A stretch of 64,000 nt of DNA. It comes from Psychrobacter urativorans (lineage in GTDB: Bacteria; Pseudomonadota; Gammaproteobacteria; Pseudomonadales; Moraxellaceae). The stretch's first letter is position 1, and the number at the start of each line of letters is the position of its first letter. Position numbers and translations under genes: made by a program. This document shows positions 41,927 to 51,487 of the stretch, one piece after another. The notes beneath the pieces are model-generated. The model saw nothing but the letters and a program-made list of their open reading frames with translations. It was not told the DNA's origin and did not search any database. The stretch lies in assembly GCF_904846695.1 (NCBI RefSeq), contig NZ_CAJHBR010000012.1:1-64000 (forward strand), in the 5' to 3' direction.

Positions 41927-42973
41927 GTGGGGCTATTTTCTTCCAAAGTTCAAGGACTGATAGGAGTGGACATAAGTTCTACTTCTGTCAAGATGGTTAA
42001 TATTCAGCGTGAGCAAGGCCTATTTCATTTGAAGTCTTATTGCATAGAAACTTTGCCGGTAGGAGCAGTGGTCGATAAGATCGTTGTTGATACCGAAATG
42101 GTGGGTGAGTCCATTTCTCGCTTGGCCGAACGGGGGCAGGTTTCTGGTAGTGCCGCAGCAACATCGGTCTCAGGGTCAGCAGTCATTACTAAGATTATTG
42201 ACATGGATATGAGATTAAATGATGCTGAGCGAGAAGCGCAAATACGTCTGGATGCTGATCAATACATTCCTTATCCTTTAGAAGAAGTTAACTTAGACTT
42301 TGAGGTGGTTGGCCCCTCATTAGTACATGACAGTATGGTACAAGTTCTGCTGGCAGCTTCGCGTTCAGAGAATGTAAATCAACGCATTGATGCTCTGACT
42401 TTTGGTGGACTTGAAACGAAGATTGTGGATATTGAGTCACATGCTATAGAGCGTGCCTTCAGCTTAATGGTAGACAGCTTGCCTGAGCTAATAGCTTTAG
42501 TCGATATAGGTCATAACCAGACCACTTTATATATTGTCAAAAATGGTGAGTTTGTTTATAGCCGCGAGCAGCTATTCGGTGGTGCACAGCTAACAGAAGC
42601 GATTCAAAACCGTTATGGCTTGTCTTTTGAAGACGCTACTTTTAATAAGCGTGAACTTACTTTACCAGATGACTATTATCCAGAAATTCTCACGCCATTT
42701 ATAGAAAACATCGTTCAGCAAATAACACGCTCTTTGCAGTTTTATTTTTCATCCAGTCGACACAATAATATAGATCACTTAGTGATGTCAGGTGGTAGTA
42801 GCTCTATTCCTGGTTTAGCGGGCATGGTGCAGCAAAAGCTTGGCAAGCCGGTGACTATAGCCAATCCTTTTATCAATATGACTATTGATCCTTATATAGA
42901 TAGTGAGCAGCTGAACGTTGATACCCCAAGCTTGATGGCTGCTTGTGGTCTTGCCTTAAGGAGTTTTGACTGA
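41927..42973 (+). CDS. pilM: Type IV pilus assembly protein PilM
   Basis: PilM is an actin-like ATP-binding protein of the cytoplasmic face that binds the N terminus of PilN in the pilus alignment complex. It starts with GTG at 41927 after an AAGG site. It contains GVDISSTSVKMV (phosphate-1), DADQYIPYPLEEVNLDFEVV, LVDIGHNQTTLYIVKNGEF and VMSGGSSSIPGLAGMV, all typical of the family. At 348 residues it is normal. The stop overlaps the pilN start by one base (TGATG). It is the first gene of pilMNOPQ. Confidence 0.95.
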   Translation: MGLFSSKVQGLIGVDISSTSVKMVNIQREQGLFHLKSYCIETLPVGAVVDKIVVDTEMVGESISRLAERGQVSGSAAATSVSGSAVITKIIDMDMRLNDAEREAQIRLDADQYIPYPLEEVNLDFEVVGPSLVHDSMVQVLLAASRSENVNQRIDALTFGGLETKIVDIESHAIERAFSLMVDSLPELIALVDIGHNQTTLYIVKNGEFVYSREQLFGGAQLTEAIQNRYGLSFEDATFNKRELTLPDDYYPEILTPFIENIVQQITRSLQFYFSSSRHNNIDHLVMSGGSSSIPGLAGMVQQKLGKPVTIANPFINMTIDPYIDSEQLNVDTPSLMAACGLALRSFD

Positions 42974-43641
42974 TGCCACGTATTAATCTACTGCCATGGC
43001 GTCGAGAAGAGCGTCTGCGTCGTAACAAAGAATTTATTACCTTAGCTACCGCTATCACTCTATTAGCATTTCTATCAGCGTTTGCTACTTGGAGCTACTT
43101 CAACAATCAGCTTGAAGAACAACTCGATGCCAATGCGCTGATCACTAAAGAAAACAGTCGTTTAGACGCGGTAGTGGTTCAGATTGATAGTCTAGAGCAG
43201 CGCCGTGAAAATATTATCTCTCGTATGCAAGTGATTCAAGATTTGCAGGGTCGGCGTCCGATACCAGTACGCTTATGGGATGATCTCGCTAAAGCCATTC
43301 CACCCGCATTATATTTGAATAATCTCAAGCGAGAAGGTGATCTGATCACTTTGACGGGTATGGCTGATAACCCTAATGTGGTATCTAGCCTAATCCGTAA
43401 TTTAAACAGTAGCCACTGGATGGGTAATTCTGCCGTACGTAATATCCAGCAAAACATTGCCGCCTACCAGTCAGAACCTAAACTTAATGCGCCGCTACCA
43501 ACTGGTAAACAGCCACGCCCGATATATGCTGAGGACCGCTACGTGCAGTTCGTCATTACTACTCAAGTACAAGCCGCAGTCTCTACAATGGTAGATGATG
43601 ATGCGATAGCAGTTGATACTGCTATTGGAGGTAAGTTATGA
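42973..43641 (+). CDS. pilN: Type IV pilus assembly protein PilN
   Basis: PilN is an inner-membrane protein that couples PilM to PilO. The short N-terminal cytoplasmic segment PRINLLPWRREERLRRN is the conserved PilM-binding motif. A single membrane span follows (about residues 22-42), then a periplasmic coiled coil and a ferredoxin-like domain with IPPALYLNNLKREG and ALIT-type repeats. Length (222 residues) is normal. It overlaps both neighbours: one base with pilM and four with pilO (ATGA). Confidence 0.94.
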   Translation: MPRINLLPWRREERLRRNKEFITLATAITLLAFLSAFATWSYFNNQLEEQLDANALITKENSRLDAVVVQIDSLEQRRENIISRMQVIQDLQGRRPIPVRLWDDLAKAIPPALYLNNLKREGDLITLTGMADNPNVVSSLIRNLNSSHWMGNSAVRNIQQNIAAYQSEPKLNAPLPTGKQPRPIYAEDRYVQFVITTQVQAAVSTMVDDDAIAVDTAIGGKL

Positions 43642-44360
43642 AACTTATCCCTAACAAATCACTATTAAAGAATCCAAAGCTTGCTAGTACTAAAGCGCTG
43701 GAGCCTACCTTTAATCTTGCTAATTTTAGGCGCAACTTTGAGTCATTAGATAATGATAACTATGGCAGCTGGCCCTTAGTAGTTAAGGTGAGTATATTGC
43801 TGCTAATAGGGGTCTTCATTGCCGCTTTATCGTGGGCCCTACCCATCAGTAGTAAAATTGATGAAATTGGAGCCGCAGAAAGTGAACAGCAAGTATTGCT
43901 TGCAAGCTATCGGCAAAAAGAGTCCCGTGCTCGACATTTAGCAGCTTATAAAGCGCAAGTGAGTCAAATGGAAACGCAGTTCAATACCTTGTTAGATCAG
44001 TTGCCTAAAGACACCCGAGTATCAGAGTTAGTAGAAGGTATTAATATGACAGGGGTTGGCAGTAATATTCGTTTCCAAGATATCTCTGTTGAGGCTGAAA
44101 TTGAAAATGAGTTCTTTATCGAACAGCCTATTCGTATCGCCGCCCTTGGTGAGTATCATGAGTTCGGGAGTTTTTTAAGTGGTCTTGCCACACTACCTCG
44201 CATTATTACTATTCACGATTTTGAAGTGAATAACCCGCAGCCAACCTTAGAAGCCATACCTGAGCTGAAATTAGTGCTACAGACCAAGACCTACCGCTCA
44301 AAAGAAGCGGTAACACAAGAGGCGCTAGTAGATGCTGATGCCTCTGTAGGGAGTAACTAA
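43638..44360 (+). CDS. pilO: Type IV pilus assembly protein PilO
   Basis: PilO pairs with PilN in the inner membrane and interacts with PilP. The 240-residue protein has a cytoplasmic N-terminal stretch of about 50 residues, a membrane span (about 51-70, with LLLIGVFIAALSWALPI), a coiled coil (about 75-120) and the periplasmic core with LPKDTRVSELVEGINMTGVG and GEYHEFGSFLSGLATLPRII. The start codon overlaps the pilN stop, implying coupling. Confidence 0.94.
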   Translation: MKLIPNKSLLKNPKLASTKALEPTFNLANFRRNFESLDNDNYGSWPLVVKVSILLLIGVFIAALSWALPISSKIDEIGAAESEQQVLLASYRQKESRARHLAAYKAQVSQMETQFNTLLDQLPKDTRVSELVEGINMTGVGSNIRFQDISVEAEIENEFFIEQPIRIAALGEYHEFGSFLSGLATLPRIITIHDFEVNNPQPTLEAIPELKLVLQTKTYRSKEAVTQEALVDADASVGSN

Positions 44361-44893
44361 TGAGTATTAAGCCACGGTCTATGCTAGTTACTTTAACCGT
44401 TATTGGGCTAGGGCTATCCGGCTGTAGTGATCGTATTGGCCTAGCTTCGCAAGCAATGGACACTATACGTAACCAAGCCACAAAGCCGATTGAGCCGCCG
44501 CCACAAGCACAGTTAATCAAGGACTTTGTCTACAGTGCTAACTTGCTACGTAGCCCATTCTTACCTCCCAGTTTAGTCAATCTACAAGGTGCAACTACAG
44601 CTATCGATGGTGTACGTCCCGATATCAATCGCGTTAAACAACCTCTAGAACAGTACGGGCTGGCGCAGATGACCTTCCGTGGCATGCTGACATCTTCTAA
44701 AGGTCAGCAATATGCTTTGATACAGCGTCCTGATGGCTCAATAGCTAGTGTCAAAGTAGGAGATTATATCGGTTTAAATAATGGCCGAATTGTTGAGATT
44801 ACTGCTACCCAAATTAATTTGATTGAAATTGTACCTGATAGCCGAGCTGGATTCGTTGAAAAGCCACAGTCTCTGGTTTCTCCTATAAGTTAA
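44360..44893 (+). CDS. pilP: Type IV pilus lipoprotein PilP
   Basis: PilP is a lipoprotein linking the PilNO complex to the outer-membrane secretin PilQ. A signal peptide ends in the lipobox GLSGC (Cys22). The mature protein has a disordered Pro/Gln region, then the beta-sandwich domain with MTFRGMLTSSKGQQYALIQR, VGDYIGLNNGRI and the final EIVPDS strand. Length is 177 residues. The ATG overlaps the pilO stop by one base, and pilQ follows after 27 bp. Confidence 0.94.
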   Translation: MSIKPRSMLVTLTVIGLGLSGCSDRIGLASQAMDTIRNQATKPIEPPPQAQLIKDFVYSANLLRSPFLPPSLVNLQGATTAIDGVRPDINRVKQPLEQYGLAQMTFRGMLTSSKGQQYALIQRPDGSIASVKVGDYIGLNNGRIVEITATQINLIEIVPDSRAGFVEKPQSLVSPIS

Positions 44894-44920
44894 GTAGATG
44901 TTTTTTTTGAGGAATGAATA

Positions 44921-47272
44921 ATGACAGTACGCAACCACAAGGGAATGATGATGAGTAACCGCGTATTCGCCACTTTTACAATCCCTTCCTACAATTTTGT
45001 CATGCCTATATTGGCTGTCAGTATGCTAATGATTAGCAGCAGCGCTTATGCTGAACAGCGTATTAATACCTTATCAGTAGTGAAGACAGCTCCAGCTGTA
45101 ACACAGTTACGTTTAGGATTTTCAGAAATTCCGACATTACCTGCAGCCTATCAACTTGATGATCCCAGACGTTTAGTATTAGATTTTGAGCAAGTTCAAA
45201 ACGGTATTACTAGTCGCTTGACTGACTATAATATCGGTATGATCAATGAAGTTACTACCTTAAGCAATGACAGCACTACTCGCATGATTGTGGGTCTAAA
45301 ACAAACTGGCAGCTATACTACGGCTATTAGTGGTAACGATTTACTGCTTACTATTACTGAACCTAATCAAGCGCTAGCGACTACCCCTAAGGTCTACAAC
45401 AGCGTTGAGGTCATTCCCACCACACCGATCACTAATAGTGTTGCTAACGTTGGCGTAGCCGTTAATAGCAGCACTAAAACGGTGCCGACTGATACTATGA
45501 TGGTACGAGTCAACCCACTACTAGACCCTAGACTAGCCGCCACACAAGTGGCTCGTCAGTATAGCTACGATGGTTTGACGGCCCTTACTTTTGCAGCTGA
45601 TAACCATGGTGGCGGTAATGTCAGTATTGGGCTCGCTAATGAGGCTATTCCGGTAGATGTGCAGCGGCAAGGCAATAAGCTAGTGATACGCATGACTGGT
45701 AGTACGATTCCCAGAAATTTGCTACGCCGTCTTACTATTAATAGTGGGATAGTCGCTGGTGTCGATACTCAAAATCAAGGTCAAAATGGGACTATTACTA
45801 TTAATATGACCGAAGACTACGAGTACCAAGCTTATCAATCAGGCAATCAGCTTACTATAGCGATTAAAAAACCTGAGCTGTTAGGCGAGCCTACGCTTGA
45901 GGAGAGAGTCTATACTGGTGAAGCATTATCTATGGAATTCCAAAATGTGGAAATCCGTAGTGTGTTAGATATCTTGGCACAGTTCACTAAGATGAATGTG
46001 GTGGCTAGCGATTCTGTCACTGGCAACATTACTTTGCGTCTTATCAATGTTCCTTGGGATCAAGCCCTAGATATTATTTTGAAAAGTAAAAATTTAGCAA
46101 AGCGTGAGAATGGTAATGTGATTTTGATCGCCCCTGCTACTGAGCTTGCAGAACAAGAAGCTAGTGAGCTTGCCGCTCAGCAAGTAGTGCAAGCCTTTTC
46201 TCCTTTGCGTACTGAGTACATTCGCTTGAGCTATGCTCGTGCCGAAGATGTTTTATTATTAATTTCTGATGGTAGTGGACCTTCTAATAGTGGTGACGGG
46301 TTTGGTGCTGTTAATACGGGTAGCAATCAAAATAATAATACCTTGTTGTCCAATCGTGGCACAGTCACTATTGATAAACGTACTAATACTTTAATTATTA
46401 AAGATGTGGCAGATAGTATTGAAAATATACATAAATTAATCAGTAAAATTGATATTCCAGTACGCCAAGTGATGATTGAGGCACGTATTGTTAGTGCTAC
46501 CGATACCTTTAGTAAGGAGATTGGTGTGCGCTGGGGTCTATTATCTAATGGGGCAGCTAATAATCGCAACCTATTGGTTGGCGGCAGTGACCAGACCCTA
46601 TGGGATTTAAAAGACTTCGATATCGAAACGACTACTGTCAATGGACAGTCGGTCTCTTATCCGTCATACGATATTAGTCGCCCTGATAATCTAAACGTTG
46701 ATTTAGGCGTAAGTAATCCTGCAGGGAGCATTGCCTTTGGTCTGTTGGGGTTATCAGATTTCATGTTGGATCTTGAATTATCAGCATTACAAGCGGATAA
46801 TCGCGGCGAGGTTATTTCTACACCCAAAATTTTGACTACTGATAAACAAACCGCTAAAGTTTCTTCTGGTACGCAGATTCCTTATCAGGAAGCGTCGGCT
46901 AGTGGTGCTACTACCACTAGTTTTAAAGAAGCCGCATTGAGCCTTGAGGCTACGCCAAATATCACCCCTGATGGCAAAATCGGTCTGCAGTTAGTAATTA
47001 CTAATGGCACACCAACTATTATCAATAATCAGGTCGCCATTTCTGAAGACTCGATTTCCACTAATGTCATTGTTGAAGATGGCCAAACTATCGTATTAGG
47101 CGGGGTGTTTAAAAACCGTATTAATAATGGTGTAGATAAAGTACCATTCTTAGGAGATTTACCTTATATTGGTCGTGCGTTCCGTAGAGACGTTCGTAGC
47201 AATAATAAAGAAGAATTACTTATCTTTATCACTACGAAGCTGGTTAACGATGGCATAAATCGTTTAGAATAA
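44921..47272 (+). CDS. pilQ: Type IV pilus secretin PilQ
   Basis: PilQ forms the outer-membrane channel through which pili exit. The 783-residue protein has a signal peptide ending near ISSSAYAEQ and two AMIN domains (about 50-130 and 185-290) that bind peptidoglycan. An STN/N0-type domain includes FQNVEIRSVLDILAQFTKMN, and an N1 domain includes RTEYIRLSYARAEDVL. The C-terminal secretin region carries PVRQVMIEARIV, GEVISTPKI and VEDGQTIVLGGVF. GAGGA at 44909-44913 supports the ATG at 44921. A low-complexity Asn/Gly/Ser stretch lies near residue 460. It ends the operon before a terminator. Confidence 0.95.
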   Translation: MTVRNHKGMMMSNRVFATFTIPSYNFVMPILAVSMLMISSSAYAEQRINTLSVVKTAPAVTQLRLGFSEIPTLPAAYQLDDPRRLVLDFEQVQNGITSRLTDYNIGMINEVTTLSNDSTTRMIVGLKQTGSYTTAISGNDLLLTITEPNQALATTPKVYNSVEVIPTTPITNSVANVGVAVNSSTKTVPTDTMMVRVNPLLDPRLAATQVARQYSYDGLTALTFAADNHGGGNVSIGLANEAIPVDVQRQGNKLVIRMTGSTIPRNLLRRLTINSGIVAGVDTQNQGQNGTITINMTEDYEYQAYQSGNQLTIAIKKPELLGEPTLEERVYTGEALSMEFQNVEIRSVLDILAQFTKMNVVASDSVTGNITLRLINVPWDQALDIILKSKNLAKRENGNVILIAPATELAEQEASELAAQQVVQAFSPLRTEYIRLSYARAEDVLLLISDGSGPSNSGDGFGAVNTGSNQNNNTLLSNRGTVTIDKRTNTLIIKDVADSIENIHKLISKIDIPVRQVMIEARIVSATDTFSKEIGVRWGLLSNGAANNRNLLVGGSDQTLWDLKDFDIETTTVNGQSVSYPSYDISRPDNLNVDLGVSNPAGSIAFGLLGLSDFMLDLELSALQADNRGEVISTPKILTTDKQTAKVSSGTQIPYQEASASGATTTSFKEAALSLEATPNITPDGKIGLQLVITNGTPTIINNQVAISEDSISTNVIVEDGQTIVLGGVFKNRINNGVDKVPFLGDLPYIGRAFRRDVRSNNKEELLIFITTKLVNDGINRLE

Positions 47273-47300
47273 GCGGCGGCATTTAAGACACTATAAAAAT

Positions 47301-47324
47301 ACAAGCTTAAGCGCTTGTTTTTTT
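47301..47324 (+). terminator. Rho-independent terminator after pilQ
   Basis: ACAAGC (47301-47306) and GCTTGT (47313-47318) form a stem around TTAAGC, followed by a run of Ts. It lies 28 bases after the pilQ stop. Confidence 0.8.
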
Positions 47325-47451
47325 ATGGGCGCAAGGTTATTGCTAAGGGTTATGCTTTGGGCAGCATTATTTTATCAACAATAATCAACGCTCATTACTA
47401 GCTAGAATATTAATGACGTTGTATGATAGTTAATTTATCTGAGTGAGTGTT

Positions 47452-48243
47452 ATGTTGGAGGAATTACCGTCGGTATTTATAGTCGGGCCGATGGGAGCTG
47501 GCAAGACCACCATTGGCCGTTTGCTTGCTAAGCAGCTGGGCCGCGAGTTTGTGGACAGTGACTGGTATGTTGAATCGCAAACGGGCGCTGATATTGCTTG
47601 GATATTCGCGAAAGAAGGCGAGGCAGGCTTTCGGGCGCGCGAAACTCGAGCCATTGATGAGCTAACCCAGTATAAGCAAATTATCCTTGCCACTGGTGGT
47701 GGTGCAGTCATGTCTGCTGAAAATAGAGCGTTCTTGCATCAGCGTGGCATTGTGGTTTACCTAAATGCACCAGTCGATGTACAGATGGTACGTACAGCGA
47801 AGGACAAGTCACGTCCTCTATTACAACAGCCTAATCCCAGAAAAATACTACAAGAATTATATAAAAAACGTGATCCATTATATCGACAAGTAGCGCACAT
47901 TATCATGCCTACGGGCCACACTTATCCACGGAATATGGTCAATCAGTTACTGCAACAGCTGCAGCGTTTTTCAGTAGTCAAGATAGAACAAGCTCTGGAT
48001 ACTGATATGGATACTGAGTTAGAGCAAGATACTGACAGTTATAGTAGTCCTGAGCTCATAAAACCAGATAGTGAATTAAATAGTGCAGCTACTGTAGATG
48101 ACGGTATTGATGCCCCTAAGAGTATTAAAAGTAGCACTGTTGATACTGATACTGATACTGATACTGATACTGGCTTAGAGCTGACCACTGATAATGATTG
48201 TTTAGTACCATCAGCCTCTGTTGCTGACCGTAATGAACTTTAA
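47452..48243 (+). CDS. aroK: Shikimate kinase AroK with long acidic tail
   Basis: AroK phosphorylates shikimate in the chorismate pathway. The ATG at 47452, after a GAGTGAG element, gives the usual N terminus with VGPMGAGKTTIGRLLA (P-loop). DSDWYVESQTGADIAWIF, GEAGFRARE and ATGGGAV follow, then the LID region RTAKDKSRPLL. A GTG at 47443 is the alternative start. The normal enzyme would end near residue 175. Here about 85 more residues follow, strongly acidic and Asp/Thr/Ser-rich, including five repeats of GATACT encoding a DT run. The tail is probably disordered and has no known role. aroB lies about 100 bp downstream. Confidence 0.93.
   Translation: MLEELPSVFIVGPMGAGKTTIGRLLAKQLGREFVDSDWYVESQTGADIAWIFAKEGEAGFRARETRAIDELTQYKQIILATGGGAVMSAENRAFLHQRGIVVYLNAPVDVQMVRTAKDKSRPLLQQPNPRKILQELYKKRDPLYRQVAHIIMPTGHTYPRNMVNQLLQQLQRFSVVKIEQALDTDMDTELEQDTDSYSSPELIKPDSELNSAATVDDGIDAPKSIKSSTVDTDTDTDTDTGLELTTDNDCLVPSASVADRNEL
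48142..48171 (+). repeat. Hexanucleotide repeat (GATACT)5 in the aroK tail
   Basis: Five perfect head-to-tail copies of GATACT encode alternating Asp and Thr. Isolated GATACT or GATATG copies occur just upstream (about 47998-48035). Gain or loss of units keeps the frame, so the tail length can vary without inactivating AroK. Confidence 0.9.
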
Positions 48244-48347
48244 CTATAGTATTTTTTATAGCGCCATATTTTTATAGCTAATAATGTTTATAGCATAATA
48301 ATTTTTGAAGCTAACCACTTTCAAACCTAACCATTAGGAAGTATGAG

Positions 48348-49448
48348 ATGACTACCGCATTAGTGGAAGATGGCTTAATTGTACATACTCAAAGTCACGA
48401 TTATCCAATAGTTATTACGGCACAAAGCGGTAATAAAACTAGTAATATGGCGGAGCAAATTACTTCCTATATACGGGGTAAGCAGCTATTAATTGTGACT
48501 AATGAAACGGTTGCGCCTTTATACTTAGCGGCATTACAAGCGCAACTAGAATTGCACTTTAAGGTGGCGGTCTGCATCCTAGCTGATGGAGAACAGTACA
48601 AAAATCAGGCTAGTATCGATAAAATATATGATGCGCTAATGGCGCAGCACTTCAACCGTGATGTTACTTTAATTGCGCTTGGTGGTGGTGTTATCGGTGA
48701 TATGACAGGCTTTGCAGCGGCTAGCTTTATGCGTGGGGTTGATTTTATCCAAATACCTACTACTCTATTGTCGCAAGTGGACTCCAGCGTTGGTGGTAAG
48801 ACTGGTATCAATCATCCACAAGGTAAGAACATGATTGGCGCTTTTTGGCAGCCGCAGATGGTACTAGCGGATATGAATACTTTGCAAACGCTGCCTGAGC
48901 GTGAGCTATCCGCTGGATTAGCGGAAGTCATCAAATACGCCCTGATTATGGATATTGAGTTTTTGGACTGGCTTGAAGAGCATCTACCAGCCATGATGGC
49001 TTTGGATTTAGAGGTTCTAGCGATAGCAGTAAAACGCTGCTGCCAGTATAAAGCTGATATTGTGGCGCAAGATGAGCGTGAAGCAGGTATACGAGCGATA
49101 TTGAATTTTGGTCATACCTTTGGTCATGTGATCGAGACACATCAAGGTTACGGTAATTGGTTGCATGGTGAGGCAGTTGCGGCAGGTATGGTACAAGCGG
49201 CTGAATTATCGCAAAAGCTTGGCTGGCTCAGTGATAGCGACGTGGCTCGAGTAAAACGGGTATTGAGCTTAGCGAAACTGCCAATTACGCCACCAGCTAT
49301 CGATGTAGACACAGCGTTAAAACTAATGGGCCACGATAAAAAAGTCAAACAAGGACAAATCCGGCTGATTTTGTTAAAATCATTAGGTGAAGCCGTATTG
49401 ACAGACGAATTCGATGCGCAGTTGCTTACTGAAGTGCTGTCATCCTAA
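48348..49448 (+). CDS. aroB: 3-dehydroquinate synthase AroB
   Basis: AroB converts DAHP to 3-dehydroquinate using NAD and a divalent metal. The 366-residue protein shows [58 protein letters not shown] and the metal-ligand regions [11 protein letters not shown] and [11 protein letters not shown]. An AGGAAG site lies before the ATG. Linkage to aroK is the common gammaproteobacterial arrangement. Confidence 0.97.
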   Translation: MTTALVEDGLIVHTQSHDYPIVITAQSGNKTSNMAEQITSYIRGKQLLIVTNETVAPLYLAALQAQLELHFKVAVCILADGEQYKNQASIDKIYDALMAQHFNRDVTLIALGGGVIGDMTGFAAASFMRGVDFIQIPTTLLSQVDSSVGGKTGINHPQGKNMIGAFWQPQMVLADMNTLQTLPERELSAGLAEVIKYALIMDIEFLDWLEEHLPAMMALDLEVLAIAVKRCCQYKADIVAQDEREAGIRAILNFGHTFGHVIETHQGYGNWLHGEAVAAGMVQAAELSQKLGWLSDSDVARVKRVLSLAKLPITPPAIDVDTALKLMGHDKKVKQGQIRLILLKSLGEAVLTDEFDAQLLTEVLSS

Positions 49449-49539
49449 GCGGCATACTAATTGTTTATAAGCTAATAGCTGTTGATAAGCTATTGGCTGT
49501 TGATAAGCGTTAATTAATTACTTTTCCAAGGAAACTCCC

Positions 49540-50601
49540 ATGGCAGCACCGAGCTCTACGACTAGCTCTAGCAGTAAGTCAAATCGTCGCCAAGCACTAA
49601 TTTGGTTAATGATGACTTTGCTGCTCGGAGTGGCCACTGCGCTGCTTTGGATGGTCAGCCAAACCCCTGCAATTGGAGCCAAAATTGAGAATGCTCCTAT
49701 TGCTGCACCTGAAGCATTAGCTAGTGAGCTTGAACAACCTCTATCTATTGAGTCTTTGCATGAGCTGGATAATGACATTCAGCCTATTGATTTTGAAGAT
49801 ACTATTCGAGATTTACGCAATTATCCAGACGAGTTCAAAGATAAGCGATACTTGCTTGCCAATAAAGGCAAATGGACTGTACAAGTGATGAATGTCGCCG
49901 AGAATGAGGTGATAGTCAGCTATCTAGAAGGTCGAAAAGATAGAGATAAATTTGCCTATTTCCGCTATCGCGATGAGAACAAACAGCTGCGTTATATGCT
50001 TACTTATGGTCTATTAAATAGCTCACAAGAAGCAGTAGGGGCGGCAAAATTGGTAGATTTTGGCTTACCTGCTGACGTAAGTGTGCTATCAGAAGAGATT
50101 AATCGCTACACTAGTATTATCGACAATTATGAGCGTTCGCAACCCATAAAAGATCTAAGTACTAGACGCTCACGCTCAGTAAAACTGAATCCTACCAAGC
50201 GTGAAGTACCTGTGCGTCAAAAAGCGCCAGTAGTTCCTAAAGTTAGTAATGATAATCAAGAGGCCGCTTCTAAGCCGTCTAGTAATCAGTCTAATACTAA
50301 TAGCACTGGCAGTATTAGTCAGTCCGCCGACACTTCAGATACCTTATCAGTCAATGAAGAGCGCACCTTATCATCTGAAAATTCTGATGATGCTAAAAAG
50401 GAGGATAAAGCTACTAAGGCTGAGCCACAAGTCAAAAAGCCACCGGTAGTAGCCACACCTAAACAACCAAGTTCGGCGAGCAATCCTGATAAAGCTAGTG
50501 AAGGCAGTAATAAAAAGAATAATAGTGGCGCTGATAAGAGCACTACTAACAAAGGCAATAGTGATCCTATTAAGCAACTAATAGAAGAGAAGAGTAAGTA
50601 G
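49540..50601 (+). CDS. Inner-membrane protein with SPOR-like segment
   Basis: A 353-residue protein with a short cytoplasmic Ser/Arg-rich N terminus, one membrane span (about residues 19-43) and a periplasmic part. Residues around 110-185 (WTVQVMNVAENEVIVSYLEG then RYMLTYGLLNSSQEAVGAAK) follow the pattern of a SPOR domain, which binds denuded peptidoglycan. In Acinetobacter and enterobacteria a SPOR protein (DamX-like) also follows aroB, which supports this reading. The last 130 residues are low-complexity, rich in Ser, Lys, Pro and Asn. Unlike DamX the SPOR-like segment is central rather than C-terminal. AAGGAA precedes the ATG. Confidence 0.65.
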   Translation: MAAPSSTTSSSSKSNRRQALIWLMMTLLLGVATALLWMVSQTPAIGAKIENAPIAAPEALASELEQPLSIESLHELDNDIQPIDFEDTIRDLRNYPDEFKDKRYLLANKGKWTVQVMNVAENEVIVSYLEGRKDRDKFAYFRYRDENKQLRYMLTYGLLNSSQEAVGAAKLVDFGLPADVSVLSEEINRYTSIIDNYERSQPIKDLSTRRSRSVKLNPTKREVPVRQKAPVVPKVSNDNQEAASKPSSNQSNTNSTGSISQSADTSDTLSVNEERTLSSENSDDAKKEDKATKAEPQVKKPPVVATPKQPSSASNPDKASEGSNKKNNSGADKSTTNKGNSDPIKQLIEEKSK

Positions 50602-51487
50602 CTTTTAGCTAGCAGTTTTCGATCTAGCGGTTTTTTCTAAATAGCCGCTAGAGTCGGGATTGCTGTGGTTAACTTTTATTAGCAAATTTTTTTGCTTTTT
50701 TTTTGACAATACGCTTTAAAAGCAATAAGTGACTGGTGAGGTTTTTGCTAGTACAAGCACGGATATTAAAGGTAGAATCATTCATAATACTTGCAGAATA
50801 ATGTCGGTCAGTCACTGGTATCGCCTAGTTACTTATAGAAGTAGCACAGTGATTTAGTCTTCATTTTTAGTAGTTAGCCACTGACGTTATTATCTGATTT
50901 TACGCCAGTAATTAACTATAACTATCCAATGATTTGTAAAAAAGACTAGATTTTTTCGCTATCATTAACTAATATGATTAAGGGACTTATTCTGTATAGT
51001 TATGGTAAATTGTTGGAAATACTGCCTATTTGGGTAAATTTTTCGTCTCTCACTGTTCTAAGCGTTATTAATTGCTGTTGATCACAAAGGTCAAGTAATC
51101 GCTAATTCTCTTCTGTTTATTTATAGTCCTTATTTGGGTTAAAGAAGTGATTGAACTTAGAGCGTTTAATGTCCGAGCGTTGATAAGTAGATTATTATCG
51201 GTTCAATAGCCATCACTCTATCATCGCTCCTATCGTATTTACGGTGTCATTCACCCACATACACCATCAATCAACTATTAGCGCTTGAGCTATTTTGCCA
51301 AGTAGCTAACCGTTCTGCTGCAAACCAAACGGATAATTACTAACGACTCGTATCAACAATATTATGCAGTGTACGAATTCAGTTTTTGATCCGGATACTA
51401 GAATAATTTAGCCCGTTCTAACTGCGTCATTCAGTACATGTTACGCATTGTAGCCATGAACTGCTCGCTCACTTAAAAGGACTAGCC
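50602..51487. other. Long intergenic region upstream of gltB
   Basis: No gene is seen in these 886 bp. A 7-bp inverted repeat CTAGCGG/CCGCTAG (about 50625-50652) follows the SPOR-like gene, but it lacks a terminal T-run. Oligo-T stretches follow near 50685-50705. The rest is AT-rich and unassigned. The gltB promoter and any nitrogen-responsive sites must lie here, but no convincing consensus was found. Confidence 0.5.

Noticed and set aside
49467..49510. Two-copy GCTGTTGATAAGC direct repeat between aroB and the SPOR-like gene
   Set aside because: Short, only two copies and near a start codon; likely slippage without clear function.
50625..50652. CTAGCGG/CCGCTAG stem as a terminator after the SPOR-like gene
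   Set aside because: No T-run follows the stem; described in the intergenic entry without a terminator call.
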